DNA of 64,000 nt from Amoebidium appalachense (lineage: Eukaryota; Ichthyosporea): positions 3,162,001 through 3,226,000 of the forward strand of contig CAVNZM010000015.1 of the NCBI GenBank assembly GCA_963693365.1, in the 5' to 3' direction. Position numbers and translations under genes: made by a program. Each line of letters starts with the position of its first letter. Position 1 is the first letter of the stretch. The notes under the pieces were generated by a model that saw only the letters and a list, made by a program, of their open reading frames with translations, was not told where the DNA came from and did no database searches. Positions 1 through 11,700 of this stretch are shown here, in pieces.

Positions 1-163
1 ATTCCGTTTCAAACCCTCGTGTTGTATGTTGAAGTGACATCAGCACACTGTTTATTGAAGATGAAACTGCACATATTAATAGGCAATGTATTGACGATTC
101 CTAATATATTTTAAATCCATGCACCGAGGGGTTGGTGTCCCCCCCCCCTCCCCCCCTCCCCCC

Positions 164-194
<31 letters not shown>

Positions 195-1170
195 AAAAAA
201 AAAAAAAAAACACCAATCAACACACCAGAGGAGAGCTTGTTCTATTCCATTGTGCGATCATCTTTGCTCCGATCAAAATCCTTCACACGGCGTGGCTGGG
301 ATAGTAACCCTGGGCAAAGTGTGTACTTATAGTAAGGTTTGTGAATGATCGTTTAGCTTAGCTGAGCACATAGATAGCAACCTAACTAGCATACTGTCGG
401 TGCTGTGTGGTAGACGGCAGTTCCCTCCAGGGTATGCAAAGGTCCTCCGGGAACAAAACGTGATAAAAAAAAAAAAGAGAGAGAGAAATGAGTTGGGAAA
501 ACGTTAAGGTAGTTGAGCTCATGGCTACCCATGCATATGGCCATGTGGCTGTATGTGTGAGGTCGACACTCAGGCTGTTTTTTTGTGTGTGTTTGTGCAG
601 TCTACTTCCGGCACTAATATGGTGTCACGGCCGCGGGCGGGAAAAGTAGTTATTATTAATAATATGAGAGGCCCATTCGCCTTTTTTGTGTCAAGTTGTG
701 TGTGTCTATTCAACGGCTTGTGTTTTTTCTTTTTTAAAAAATGGCACACGCACACGTGTGCCTTTTAAAATCAACTGCAAGTAACACTCTTTGCGATTGC
801 TGCTTGCGATAATCATTCTTTTATGCGCCCTTGTTCCTCAGAGACAGAGTGGTAGATACGGAAGGGTGCACACGAGCAAAAAAAGAATATAAACGAAAGG
901 AAAGCATGTGTTATAGTGCCCTGTGTATATATTTGTTGATTTATCCGGTGCATGCACGATCGCATTGGTGGCTACGGACAAGGAGGGGAATAATGTCGGG
1001 AACTGCCTCAATTGGGCAAACGCCGTGCTCGTAGGAGACGCTAAGGCGACGGACGGTTCTACCGTACGAGTGCGATAAAATCAGCAATTGGCGAAGCGGT
1101 GGTTTTAGCAAAGCCGCTGCAAAGGTTTTGCATGCACCCGCCGAAGCCCAGGGTTAACCATTTTCCCAAG
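1..1170. other. 5' end of window, no supported gene
   Basis: Contains a C-run followed by an A-run (139-210), an AG-rich patch near 470-490 and otherwise mixed sequence. A short open stretch around 995-1075 could be an upstream exon of the discoidin gene, but it has no convincing splice signals or family match. Nothing else is supportable. Confidence 0.5.
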
Positions 1171-1680
1171 CTATGGACGGTGATGCAGGTACTGTGTACA
1201 TGAGCCCATATTCCAACCCTAACCCCAACCAAAGCCCTCCGCAATATTTCGTTCTCGACTTAGGTGCCAAATTTGAAACGAGCCGGTTTACCTACTTGCC
1301 GCGACAGGCCGGACCTACGGGACGTACTGCCGGCTTTGAATATTATTTATCGAATAGCCCGGACGTGTGGGGCGCCCGTCACAACGGGAAAATGGAGTAA
1401 AGACGATGCGAACCTTCAAACCGTCTCTTTTCCGACAACTCCGGCGCGGTATGTTATGTTTAACATGACGAAAGGGAATGCAAACGTAGTGAGCATACAG
1501 GAATTTGATATAGTTGTGATGGGCGCGAGTGAAGAGGTGCCATGTGGACGTGAGAGTTTTTTCCTTGTTCCGGCCCCGCCAGAGGGTTCTTTTTCGCGCA
1601 CTACAGCTACGGATGTGTGCGGTAGGCAAGGGCTCATGTTTGCTGGTGTGACTTCGCTGGAAACTGCAAAAGTCAAAGGT
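1171..1680 (+). pseudogene. Discoidin (F5/8 type C) domain fragment, frame-broken
   Basis: The translation matches the F5/8C beta-sandwich that binds carbohydrate or lipid in secreted and surface proteins. It has a DGD-x2-T start, a YFVLDLG strand, FTYLPRQ, GRTAGFEYYLS, then GKW, TVSFP, ARYVMF and a final EF-x-IVV strand. The first half reads in the frame of position 1173 and the second in the frame of 1264. The switch falls at the G run 1369-1372, next to a conserved W, and is a net one-base frame change. After the domain a Cys-containing stretch (about 1540-1678) looks like the start of a C-type-lectin-like fold, ending at a possible donor (GTGTGT, 1679-1684). The left edge follows a pyrimidine-rich stretch and AG at 1169-1170. 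No other exons were found. It may be a pseudogene or hold a sequencing error in a homopolymer. Confidence 0.55.
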
Positions 1681-2149
1681 GTGTTATTTTTCCGGAAAAT
1701 TCGATGTGAAATTCGAAATAGTTACTGATCAATGGAAGCATTAGTATCTTCTCTAGCCACAACACATCCCCCCCCCCCCCCCCCCCTATCCTCCCCCCTC
1801 CCCCCCCCAGCGGACACCCCCCTTCCCCCCCTCCCCCCCCCCCCCCCCTCCCCTCCCCCCTCCAACCCCCCAAAAAAGGCCTGCGTAGAGATTAATGCAA
1901 GGCCCATACTGATTGGAGAGTAAAAATTAGCGCACTGCGTATCAAATGTCGATAAAGTGCGATGATTCGCCCCGTCTCCCTCTCGTTTCGACATTCGTGA
2001 ATTGCCTAAATTTGGCCTGTGCAACATATAAACATCTGCAAAAAAAAACAAAAAAACAATGGGATCATCCAAGGCCACCAGACACATGTGTTTGCTTCTG
2101 TGCTGCCAAACAATTACCTACGTCCACAACCACTCTAATACAATCTTTT

Positions 2150-2199
<50 letters not shown>

Positions 2200-2850
2200 C
2201 TCCCCCCTCCTCCCCCCAGGACCCCCGCCCCCTCCTTCTCCTTCTCCCACCTCCCCCCGTCTCATTCAACCACCCCTCGCCCACCCCACTTGGGCCAAGT
2301 GGAACCTACCCACCCCGGCACCCACCCCTTTTGTCCCTTCACCTGCCGGGCCCCCCCCCCCCCCCCCCCCCCCCCTGCCTTTTCCCTCTTGAAGTTCTCC
2401 TTCCCCTCCCCATTTCCCTACCTTAACCTACTCTTTTACGATTCCTTCCCCCCCCCCCCCCCCCCTCCCCCGTTCCTCCCCTTCTCTTCACTCCCCGCCC
2501 CCCCTCCCCCCCCCCCCCCCCCCAAAAAAAAAATAAATAAATAAATAAATAAATAAATAAAACATTAAAAAAAAAGGAGAATGGAAAAGGCCCCCTTTCC
2601 TTTGCATTTCGTGCAACTACTTACTGGAAGAATCCCGCCTACCCCCAGATGCCCTTTCCCACTGTGAGACCAAATCTGCCTAGGCTGCACATTGGAATGG
2701 AGACAGCTATGGCGGTAGTGCCTGCCTGGCTATACTAGGCAACTGGATGCCCTATATCCAACCATGTGAGGCAACACAGTGTGCTGTATTGTGCAAGCTG
2801 GTGTGAGAGGCAGTAATTAATGTTATGTATGTGGTATTGCATTGATATTC
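1681..2850. other. C-run-rich spacer
   Basis: Dominated by poly-C tracts (about 1768-1786, 2151-2198, 2350-2375, 2500-2523) separated by short mixed sequence, with an ATAA-type tetranucleotide run at 2532-2560. Proline-rich open frames here are translations of the C tracts. No gene is seen. Confidence 0.6.
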
Positions 2851-2852
2851 GA

Positions 2853-3010
2853 AGTGGTGTTTGATTGGCTGGTATTGCATGCATCATGTTAAAGGTGGTG
2901 TTTGATTGGCTAGTATTGCATGCATCATGTTAAAGGTGGTGTTTGATTGGCTAGTATTGCATGCATCATGTTGAAGGTGGTGCTTGATTGGCTAGTATTG
3001 CATTATGTTA
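2853..3010 (+). repeat. 41-bp tandem repeat, four units
   Basis: Four head-to-tail units with an exact 41-bp period. The internal starts at 2894, 2935 and 2976 align base for base, and each unit carries TTTGATTGGCT (or a one-base variant) and a TATTGCATGCATCATG motif. The units differ at only a few positions. The last is truncated at TATTGCATTATG. Confidence 0.9.
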
Positions 3011-3257
3011 ATCTTGTACAGATTGAACCTTGCATGTGTGGTTGGTTATTTGTGGGGGAAGCCCGATGATAGATGTCCTTGCATACCTCAATGCTATGAG
3101 AAGCATACTGTAATTAAAAGAAAAGCAGCACAATCAATGATGATAGCATCATGTCTAGCCACATGTACTTCCTCCTCTCTCCCCCCCCCCCCTCTCCCCC
3201 CTCCCTCCCCCCTCCCCCCTTTATCCCCCCCCCCCCCCCCCCCCCCCGGGCCGCCTC

Positions 3258-3606
3258 CCCCCTCTCCCCGGTCCCTGCTCCGTCCGTCCCTCGATGCGGA
3301 GGCTCCCTCCCCCCCCAGGCCCGGCTGTACCCGACAATAAACAATCATCGTTTCACCGGAGTCATCATAGTAAAGTTTACAAGTTAACTTGTTCTGTATT
3401 TAGTACGATGGTTGAGGCCGGGGGGGAAGGGGGGGGGGGGGGGAACAGCCATCGTACTAAATACAGAACGGTTAACTTGTAAACTTTACTAATATGATGA
3501 CTCCGGTGAAATGATGATTGTTTATTGTCGGGTACAGCCGGGCCTGGGGGGGGAAGGGAGCCTCCGCATCGAGGGACGGACGGAGCAGGGACCGGGGAGA
3601 GGGGGG
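3258..3606. repeat. ~160-bp inverted repeat (foldback)
   Basis: The left arm (about 3258-3415) and right arm (about 3444-3606) are near-perfect reverse complements around a ~30-nt G-rich spacer. Shared landmarks are CCCGACAATAAACAATCAT, CTCCGTCCGTCCCTCGATG and the stretch ending in GTACGATGG. Beyond the arms a C tract on the left faces a G tract on the right, so the potential hairpin extends further. It resembles a foldback transposon or MITE, or a palindromic duplication. No coding capacity. Confidence 0.9.
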
Positions 3607-4947
3607 AGGCGGCGGCGGGGGGGGGGAGGGGGGGGGGGGGGGGGGGGGGGGAGGGGGGGGGAGGGGGGAGGGAGGGGGGGGAGGGGGGGGGGGGGGTTTG
3701 CCGGCATTCTGCGAAGTAGGGTAAAGAGGAGGGAGGGAAGTAGGGTGGCGAGGAGGGGAAGGGTTTAGGGGTTTTTCCGGGGGGGGGGGGGGGGGGGGGG
3801 GGGGGAAGACCAAAAGGAGGGATGCCGAATCGGCTATTACAGAAATAATAGCAAAATTTTAATAAACGGGTGGCAAGTTAAGAGCAGCAGCGAGGTTTAT
3901 GTGTTGCGTGTGGGAACGGTTTGCATGTCTGCCTAAGCAACTAAGCAAGGAAGACAGAGAGGGGGGCATGTGGGGAGCAACTCACACTTTCAGGCACACT
4001 GTCATACCAAAACCATCACAACACACTACGCACAAACCAAACACCCGATATGCGATCACATGCGTGTACACCGCAAAAGACACTCGCACACCCATTTACA
4101 CACCACACACAACACCAAAACAACCTTTCACACACACCACACTGCGCTCAAACAACCACATACAACATTAAGCACCCATTCATATATACACCACACACAC
4201 ACACGAACACCCAAACACCCAATGGCATTCACACACTTAACACACAAAAGGCCCCTTTGATCCGTGATTTCAAACATTTATTGAAACGTTTTTTGAACCC
4301 CCACTGACTGCAAGTTGCAGAATATTTTTTTTTTTTTTTTTTTTTTAAGGTGCGATTGGATATTCCATATTTATCTATAGGTATACATACACTGCATGCA
4401 CATACGCGTGGCCAATGATCACTTTCAACATCATAAAAGATAATCGAAAGAAAATGGGTATCTACGGCGGTCCAGCCGCCCCGTGAAAATTTGAAAATTT
4501 CAACATGCATAGTTATCCCAAAACACCAATGATACTGAACACTTCAAAATCTATTAGCAGACTCCGACTCTAAAATTCCACGAGCACACTTTTAGGGATT
4601 GTTATACGGCAACCTGTTGAATCTGTCCACACCCAACTTGATCCAAAAAAAAATAAAAAATAAAAAATAAAAAATAAAATAAAAGAAAAGAAAAAGAAAG
4701 AAAGAACCCCCCCCCCCCCCCCCCCCCCCGACGCTCCACAACAAACAACAAAAAAGTTACTATTTGGTGTGGCTAGATATGCACGTGTGCTTGTTCCATA
4801 CATGTATATGTATGTATGCACATTCCACACAACAAAGTTTGTGTTTTGATCCAGAGATGTAACTCGTGGGTGGCCACGCCCATTTTACATTCACACCACG
4901 AGACAGGAGATGTGTGTGGTTCTGGGTTCCCCACAGCCCGGGAGGGA

Positions 4948-4984
<37 letters not shown>

Positions 4985-4999
4985 TTTCTTTAATATTGC
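3607..4999. other. Spacer downstream of IMP4
   Basis: Holds G runs (3604-3700, 3780-3805), a CA-rich stretch (about 3990-4250), a T run (4323-4347), an A/T-rich stretch with AAAAT units (4647-4700) and a C run (4707-4729). The region just below 5000 is the 3' flank of the minus-strand IMP4 gene and begins with a long G run (4950-4983). No gene is recognised. Confidence 0.6.
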
Positions 5000-5411
5000 T
5001 TAAAGGTAGTTGCGCTTCTTTGCGGTGTTCATGTAGGGCTTGGCCACCCATTCCGTGTCTGCCTCTGCTTGGTCCACCGTGCCCAGCTTGATTTGGTAGA
5101 CTGTGCATTGAGAAGGTAGGGTTAGAGTTTGATTGCTTTCTTTAAAGTTAAGAGTTTTGGTTTTTTTAAACTTCTCTTCTTTTTCTTTGCTCTTCTTTCT
5201 TCTTTCTCCCCCCCCCCCCCCCCCCCCTCCCCCCATCTGTCTCTTCCTTTCCATCTCCCCCCCCCCCCCCCCCCCCCTCCTCCCCATCTGTCTCTTCCTT
5301 TCCATCTCCCCCCCCCCCCCCCCCCAAATCTGTTCCTCTTCCTCTCCATCCCCCCCCTTCCTTGTTATTTTTCATTTCATTTTATTATAGTTTATTCTAT
5401 TTTTTTTATTT

Positions 5412-5464
<53 letters not shown>

Positions 5465-5646
5465 GGGGGAAGTGGGGAAGGAGTATCGATGTGCAACACC
5501 AGACATGGTTGGAAAGATCATGTACCCCTGCCGAAATGCAAACATTCACATAAGAAGTTCCCAACCATTAAAAAAAAAAGCCATTCGGGTCACGGTCGAA
5601 GAGAGACAAAGAGACCGGGAGGCGAAAGGGCGAAAGGGCGGTTGGG

Positions 5647-5685
<39 letters not shown>

Positions 5686-6100
5686 AACGAACACTTAGAA
5701 AGTACTTAGTATGACATGCGAAAAGGTGGTATATATTTGTGTGTATGTGTGTGTGCGCGCGTGTGTGTGCGTTTATGTCTGTCTCCCTCTCCCGTTCTGT
5801 CCCCCCCCCCCCCCCCCCCCCCCCCTCTCCATCTCTCCCCCTCGTTGTCCCCACGTCCCTAGTCCCCCCCTGCCTCCCCGTCTCTCTGTGGATGTGTGTG
5901 TGTGCGTGTGTGTGTGTGCGCGCGCGCATCGCGTGTGTGCTTGTGTGTGTATGTCGCACGCGCATTTCCATTTTCGTGTGTGTGTTTGGGAAGGAAGGGG
6001 GAGGGGGGAGGGGAACACGTACCCTTCATCTCAAATCGTGGCCCAATCTCTGACAGTACCACATCCTTTCCATCCTTCTTGAATGTGTGGTGCCTGGAAG

Positions 6101-6132
<32 letters not shown>

Positions 6133-6245
6133 ATGTATGCGTTAGAGGGTTGGAAATATGGAGGAGACAACAAAAAGCAACAGCAAAAACGTTACAAAAA
6201 TGAGAAGTGTGCAGGCAGAAGGCACTTGTACGGAGCCCATCATCA

Positions 6246-6304
<59 letters not shown>

Positions 6305-6466
6305 CTTGATAGTAGTGCCTCATAACACATGCACCGATATACCGATTAATCAACCCCTTCCCCCCCCGCACCCCCCCCCCCCTCCTCCTCCTCCCCCCTC
6401 CCCCCAAAACCCACCCCCTCACCCCGTCACCTCCCCCCCCCCCTCCCCCCCCCCCCCCCCCCCCCC

Positions 6467-6512
<46 letters not shown>

Positions 6513-6856
6513 AACCGTCACCACTACCTTTAGCATCACCCAATCACTCACATACCCACCTCGGCTCGTTTTTCAGTTTGTACTTAGTTCTGTTCATACG
6601 GCCTGGCTCATAACCCCCCCCCCCCCCCCCCCCCCCCTCCCCCCCCCCCCCCCCCCCCGCCTACCCGCCCGCCCCACCCCCCCCCTTCTCCCCCCACAAA
6701 ATAAACCAACCCATCTAATGCCCCAAAGTGTACCCAACCTCTGATTGCTCGATTTGGCATTATCGCTACCTTCAATCACCCTCGATCACGTATTGTGACT
6801 ACATGCGGTAAAACCCATGAAAGCCAAGAGGGCAAAAGGTAAGCCCCCCCCCCCCA

Positions 6857-6912
<56 letters not shown>

Positions 6913-7082
6913 GCGCGCGCATGCGTGTGCACGACGGTGAACATGCAATGTTCCTGCAGAGGTACCGTTGTCGACAAATCGGTTGCGAGCAGTGTGCGGG
7001 TGGGTGGGTGCGAGAGGGAGAGGGAGAGAGTGGGGGGTTGGGGGGTTTGGGGGGAAGGGTTTTGAAGGCGGGGGTTTTCTTT

Positions 7083-7113
<31 letters not shown>

Positions 7114-7516
7114 GGGGAGGGGGGATGTATGCATTAAAGGGTCGAAAATGACTCCGAAGGACAACATTTAAAACGCCACAAAATTCACAATATTTAACCC
7201 TAGGGTTAACATAAGCCCAGAATGGATCAAACATAGTTGATAAACATAGACAGGGTACACTCACCGGAACGAGATGTAGTCGCTGTCGTTTGCAAAAGCC
7301 ATCACACGGGTGCTGCTTTCTTTGGGCACCGGGTACAGGTACTTGAGAATGTTCTGCACCTGCACGTGCACGGAGAGTGAGCATGGGTAATCACACGTGG
7401 GAGAAAAAAAAACTGCTCCCGACCTCCCCCCCTCCCCCTTTTACGCAAAGAAAACAAAAATTTGCATACGAAGAAGTGAGCATGGGTAATGACACGTGGG
7501 AATAAAAAAAATTTCC

Positions 7517-7555
<39 letters not shown>

Positions 7556-7723
7556 CTCATACGTAAACAAAACACAAATCTGCGCAAAGTGACACAGAAC
7601 CACACCACCCCACCCATTGTGGAAATACGCACAGAAGATGCAAACACTAATCTACATGCCAGACACCAACACCCGATTTCAAACATATTGAGCATACTAC
7701 ACTCATCCTCTCTACTTTGACAT

Positions 7724-7757
<34 letters not shown>

Positions 7758-8295
7758 TTTCCACAAACACCCACACAATCACATCCACGCCCACGTACAA
7801 ATACACACGTACCCTATTTCCCAGTGTGGTAGTGAAGTTATTGAATATCAGGTGTGGGTACTGCTCAGACATGGTGCTAGTGAACTCCTTCACGTCGTGT
7901 CTCATCACAACATTGGACAGCGCAAAGTAGGCGGTGGGCCCATACGGTAGATGGCACACGATAAGACCGTCTGTGGCAAGTGGTTGGTTAATTCTAAAAA
8001 TCATTGAATGTTAAGTACACAGTAGACCCGTACGGTAGATGGTACACGTGGTACACGTAAGACCATCTGTGGCAATTGGTTGGTTATATTTTTAAAACAT
8101 TGAATGAAAAGTAGGCGGTGGGCCCATAAGGTAGATGGGCACACGATAAGACCGTGTGCGACAAACGGTTGGTTAAAACTTTAAATCATTCTGATACTTC
8201 AACACTATCTATCCTTCCCTCTCCCTTCCCCCACCTCCCTCCACGTTCCCTCCCCTCTTTTCCTTCTCCCTCTCCCTCCCTCCCCACCCTCCCCC

Positions 8296-8326
<31 letters not shown>

Positions 8327-8864
8327 GCACACACAAAAAAAAATAAATAAATGAAATAAAAAATAACACCACATGCCTGCGCACAACACGGGCACACAAG
8401 TGCGAATGCACATATCCCTCCCCCCCCCCCCCCCCCCCTCCCCCTTTCCCCTCCCCCCCCCCCCCCCAACCAACCAACCCACCACAACTTTTCAACCCCC
8501 CCCTCCCCACCCCCACCCAAAAAAGGCAACACCCCCCAACCCTTAACCACACATAACCAATAATAACAAAATCATAACTATAACGATAGTGGTAGCAACA
8601 ACAACAGCAACAACATTTACAACAATAATAAATAAAATAACAGTACCTGGCTCCCCCCTGTGCTCGTGCAATATCAGCAGGTCCGTGATGTCATTGGACC
8701 TGCATGTGTCTACAAGCTCTTTCACAACAAAGTTGCCGCGGTTGAGTCTTTGCGCATTGGGGATAAGAAGCTTAAACTCCTGGGGGGGGGGGGGGGGGGG
8801 GGGATGGGGGAAAAGGCGGGGAAAATAAGGGGAACACGAGAAGAAACCAACGGGAATAGTGGCG

Positions 8865-8904
<40 letters not shown>

Positions 8905-9259
8905 CGCGCGCGGGTGTGTGTGTGTGCGCGCGCGTGGGAGGAGAAGGAGGAAGGGGTTGTTTGGTTGGTTAGAATGTGTCATAGACTACGAAGTACTCAT
9001 TCATGACGAAAAACACATAAGATTAGAGTGCAAAGCACACACAAACAATATGCAGAATAAGCAGAGCCCATCCTCAGTGGGCGCCAAATTATCTAGAATA
9101 CCGGGGAAAGGAAGAAAGGCAAGAGAACAAGCAGGGGAGAGTGGAAGGAGGGACCTGTTGATGGGGCAGGGGGTGGGAGGAGGGGGGTGAGAGGCATCGA
9201 CAGCTGTTGCTCCTCTCATCTCCCCATCTCCCTACCTAAGTCTCTCCCCCCCCCTCCCC

Positions 9260-9290
<31 letters not shown>

Positions 9291-10301
9291 ACCCTCTCCC
9301 TCCCTCCTTTTCCCCCCTCACTCCCTCCACACATACAGGTACCATTTTGTCTCTCCAGTCACCCACCTTTCCCTTTCCTTCCAAATACCTTTCAACTTCA
9401 GAGCTAGACAATCAATACTCTGACGACCATTTGCCAAAAACGAAAAAAAAAACGCGGAGATGTAGATTAAAACATACGTGTGTGTCCTTTTTTTTTTTTT
9501 TTTTTGTGTGTGTTTGGGGGGGGGGGGGGGGGGGGGGGGAGGGGGGGAGGGGAGAGAGAAGAGAGGAGACAGACGGGGAAGGGGGGAGGGGGGGGGGGAG
9601 GGGGGGGGGGGGGGGAACGGACGGGGGGAGGGAGGAAAAGGAGGGAGGGAGGGGCATGGGGGGGGGAGGGGGAGGGGGGGGGGGGGGGGGGGGGGAGGAT
9701 GTATGCGTTAGAGGGTCGGAAATATGGAGGAGACAACAAAGAGCAACAACAAAACGTCACAAAAGTGGGAAACCCAAAATCAAACAATTTACGCGTGCAG
9801 ACAGAAGACACTTGAACAGAGCCTGTCATCAGGGGAGTTCATATGCCTCAACAAAAGCATGGGTTTCGACTCTTTGACCACTCGCGCTTTGACCACTCGC
9901 GCGTGGTTCCCAACCCATACTTTGCTTCAACAGCAACAGGCGAGTCCAATGGGGGGGAGGGGGGGTGGGGAATGAAAAGAGAGAGAGGAAGAGAAAGAGA
10001 GGAGGGATGAGAGAGAAGGGGGAAGGGGGAAGGGGGAAGGGAGGGGGGAGGGAGGGAGGGGGGGAGAGGGAGGAAAGGGGGGCGAGTCGGAAGAGGAGGG
10101 GAGAAAGAGAGTGGGGGAAAGAGAGAAACAGGGGGGGGGGGGGGGGGGGGGGGTGGGAATAGTACTTTTGCAAACTGGGCCAGACGGGAGGATGGGTCAC
10201 GGGCAGTGGTGATGACCACCTTGGGGTCCCTCACACCGGCAAAGGCATACTCGTCATCAATATGGTCACGTACCACTGTGTGTGTGTGTGTGTGTGTGTG
10301 T

Positions 10302-10338
<37 letters not shown>

Positions 10339-10487
10339 TGTGTGTGGGTGTTTGTGTGTGTATGTGTGTGCGTGTACGTGTGTGTCTGTGTGTGTATGTG
10401 GGTGTGGGTGTGTGTGTGGGGGGGGTGGGGAGGGGGAGGAGGGGAATACGTCTCTCTCTCTCTGTGTGTGTATGTATGTCTGTGTGT

Positions 10488-10532
<45 letters not shown>

Positions 10533-10688
10533 TGTGTGTGTGTGTGTGTGTACGTGTGTGGTGGGTGTTTGTGTGTGTGTGTGTGTGTATGTGGGTGTGG
10601 GTGTGTGTGTGTGTGGGGGGGGGGGTGGGAAGGGGAGGAGGGGAATACGTCTCTGTGTGTGCATGTGTGCATGTGTGCATGAGTGTGT

Positions 10689-10734
<46 letters not shown>

Positions 10735-11423
10735 ACGCGCACATGTTTGTGTGTGTATGTGTGTGTGTGTGTGAGGCGCGGGGGGGAGGTAGGGTTAGAA
10801 TACGATACCAGACAACGGGGGGCTTTAGCAATTTGAGTCAATGCACAAGGGAAGGTGTGGGGGTCGGATCGTCTCCCCAGCCCTTGTGATCACATGTCTG
10901 CTTTAATCACGCCAGCCCCCCCTCCCCCCCGCCCCCCCCCCCCCCCCTCCCTCCCCCCCTCCCCCCCCCCCCCCCCCCCCCCTTCCCTGCGATCACTCCC
11001 TACACTCACTACTACTGAACAACATCCCCCCTCCCTCCCTCCCCAAAAAGGCGGGTAGGGGTGGTGGGGATGGGAAGTAAAAAGAGTCACACAAACTGAC
11101 CACACCTGCCCTGCAGTTATTTGCCTGCTTGAAACCAATCAATTTCCTGAAAAGTGATGGCAAAAAAAAAAAAAAAAAAAAAAAAAAGAGGGCGAAGAAA
11201 AACAAAAAAGAGCAAAGAGAAAGCGGTAGAGAACAGTGCGTGTGGTGGTTGTGGTGGCGGCGGCAGCGGTGGTGGTGGTGGTGGTGCGGAGGGCGGGGGA
11301 GGGGGGGGAGGGGGGAATATAAACCTTCAGTGTTTATGTCTTCCAACTCGATTTCATGTCTCAGCGATGACTCCTCTTTTCTCAACTCCGTAGGGATGGG
11401 CTTGCCGGCTGTGGTGTGTGTGA

Positions 11424-11518
<95 letters not shown>

Positions 11519-11635
11519 CATGTGTGTGTGTGTGTGCGTGCGTGTGTGTACGAAAGGGAGAGAGAGTGAGTGAGTGAGTGAATGTTTGTGTGTGTGTGTG
11601 TGTTTGTGTGTCTGGTGTTTGGGGGCGGGGGCGGA

Positions 11636-11700
<65 letters not shown>

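Noticed and set aside
2059-2544. Proline- and glycine-rich open frames over C/G runs (also 39350-40159, 47326-47763, 53173-53568)
   Set aside because: They are homopolymer translations that start and stop with the tracts. Only their short non-repetitive ends, where exons of the listed genes fall, are coding.
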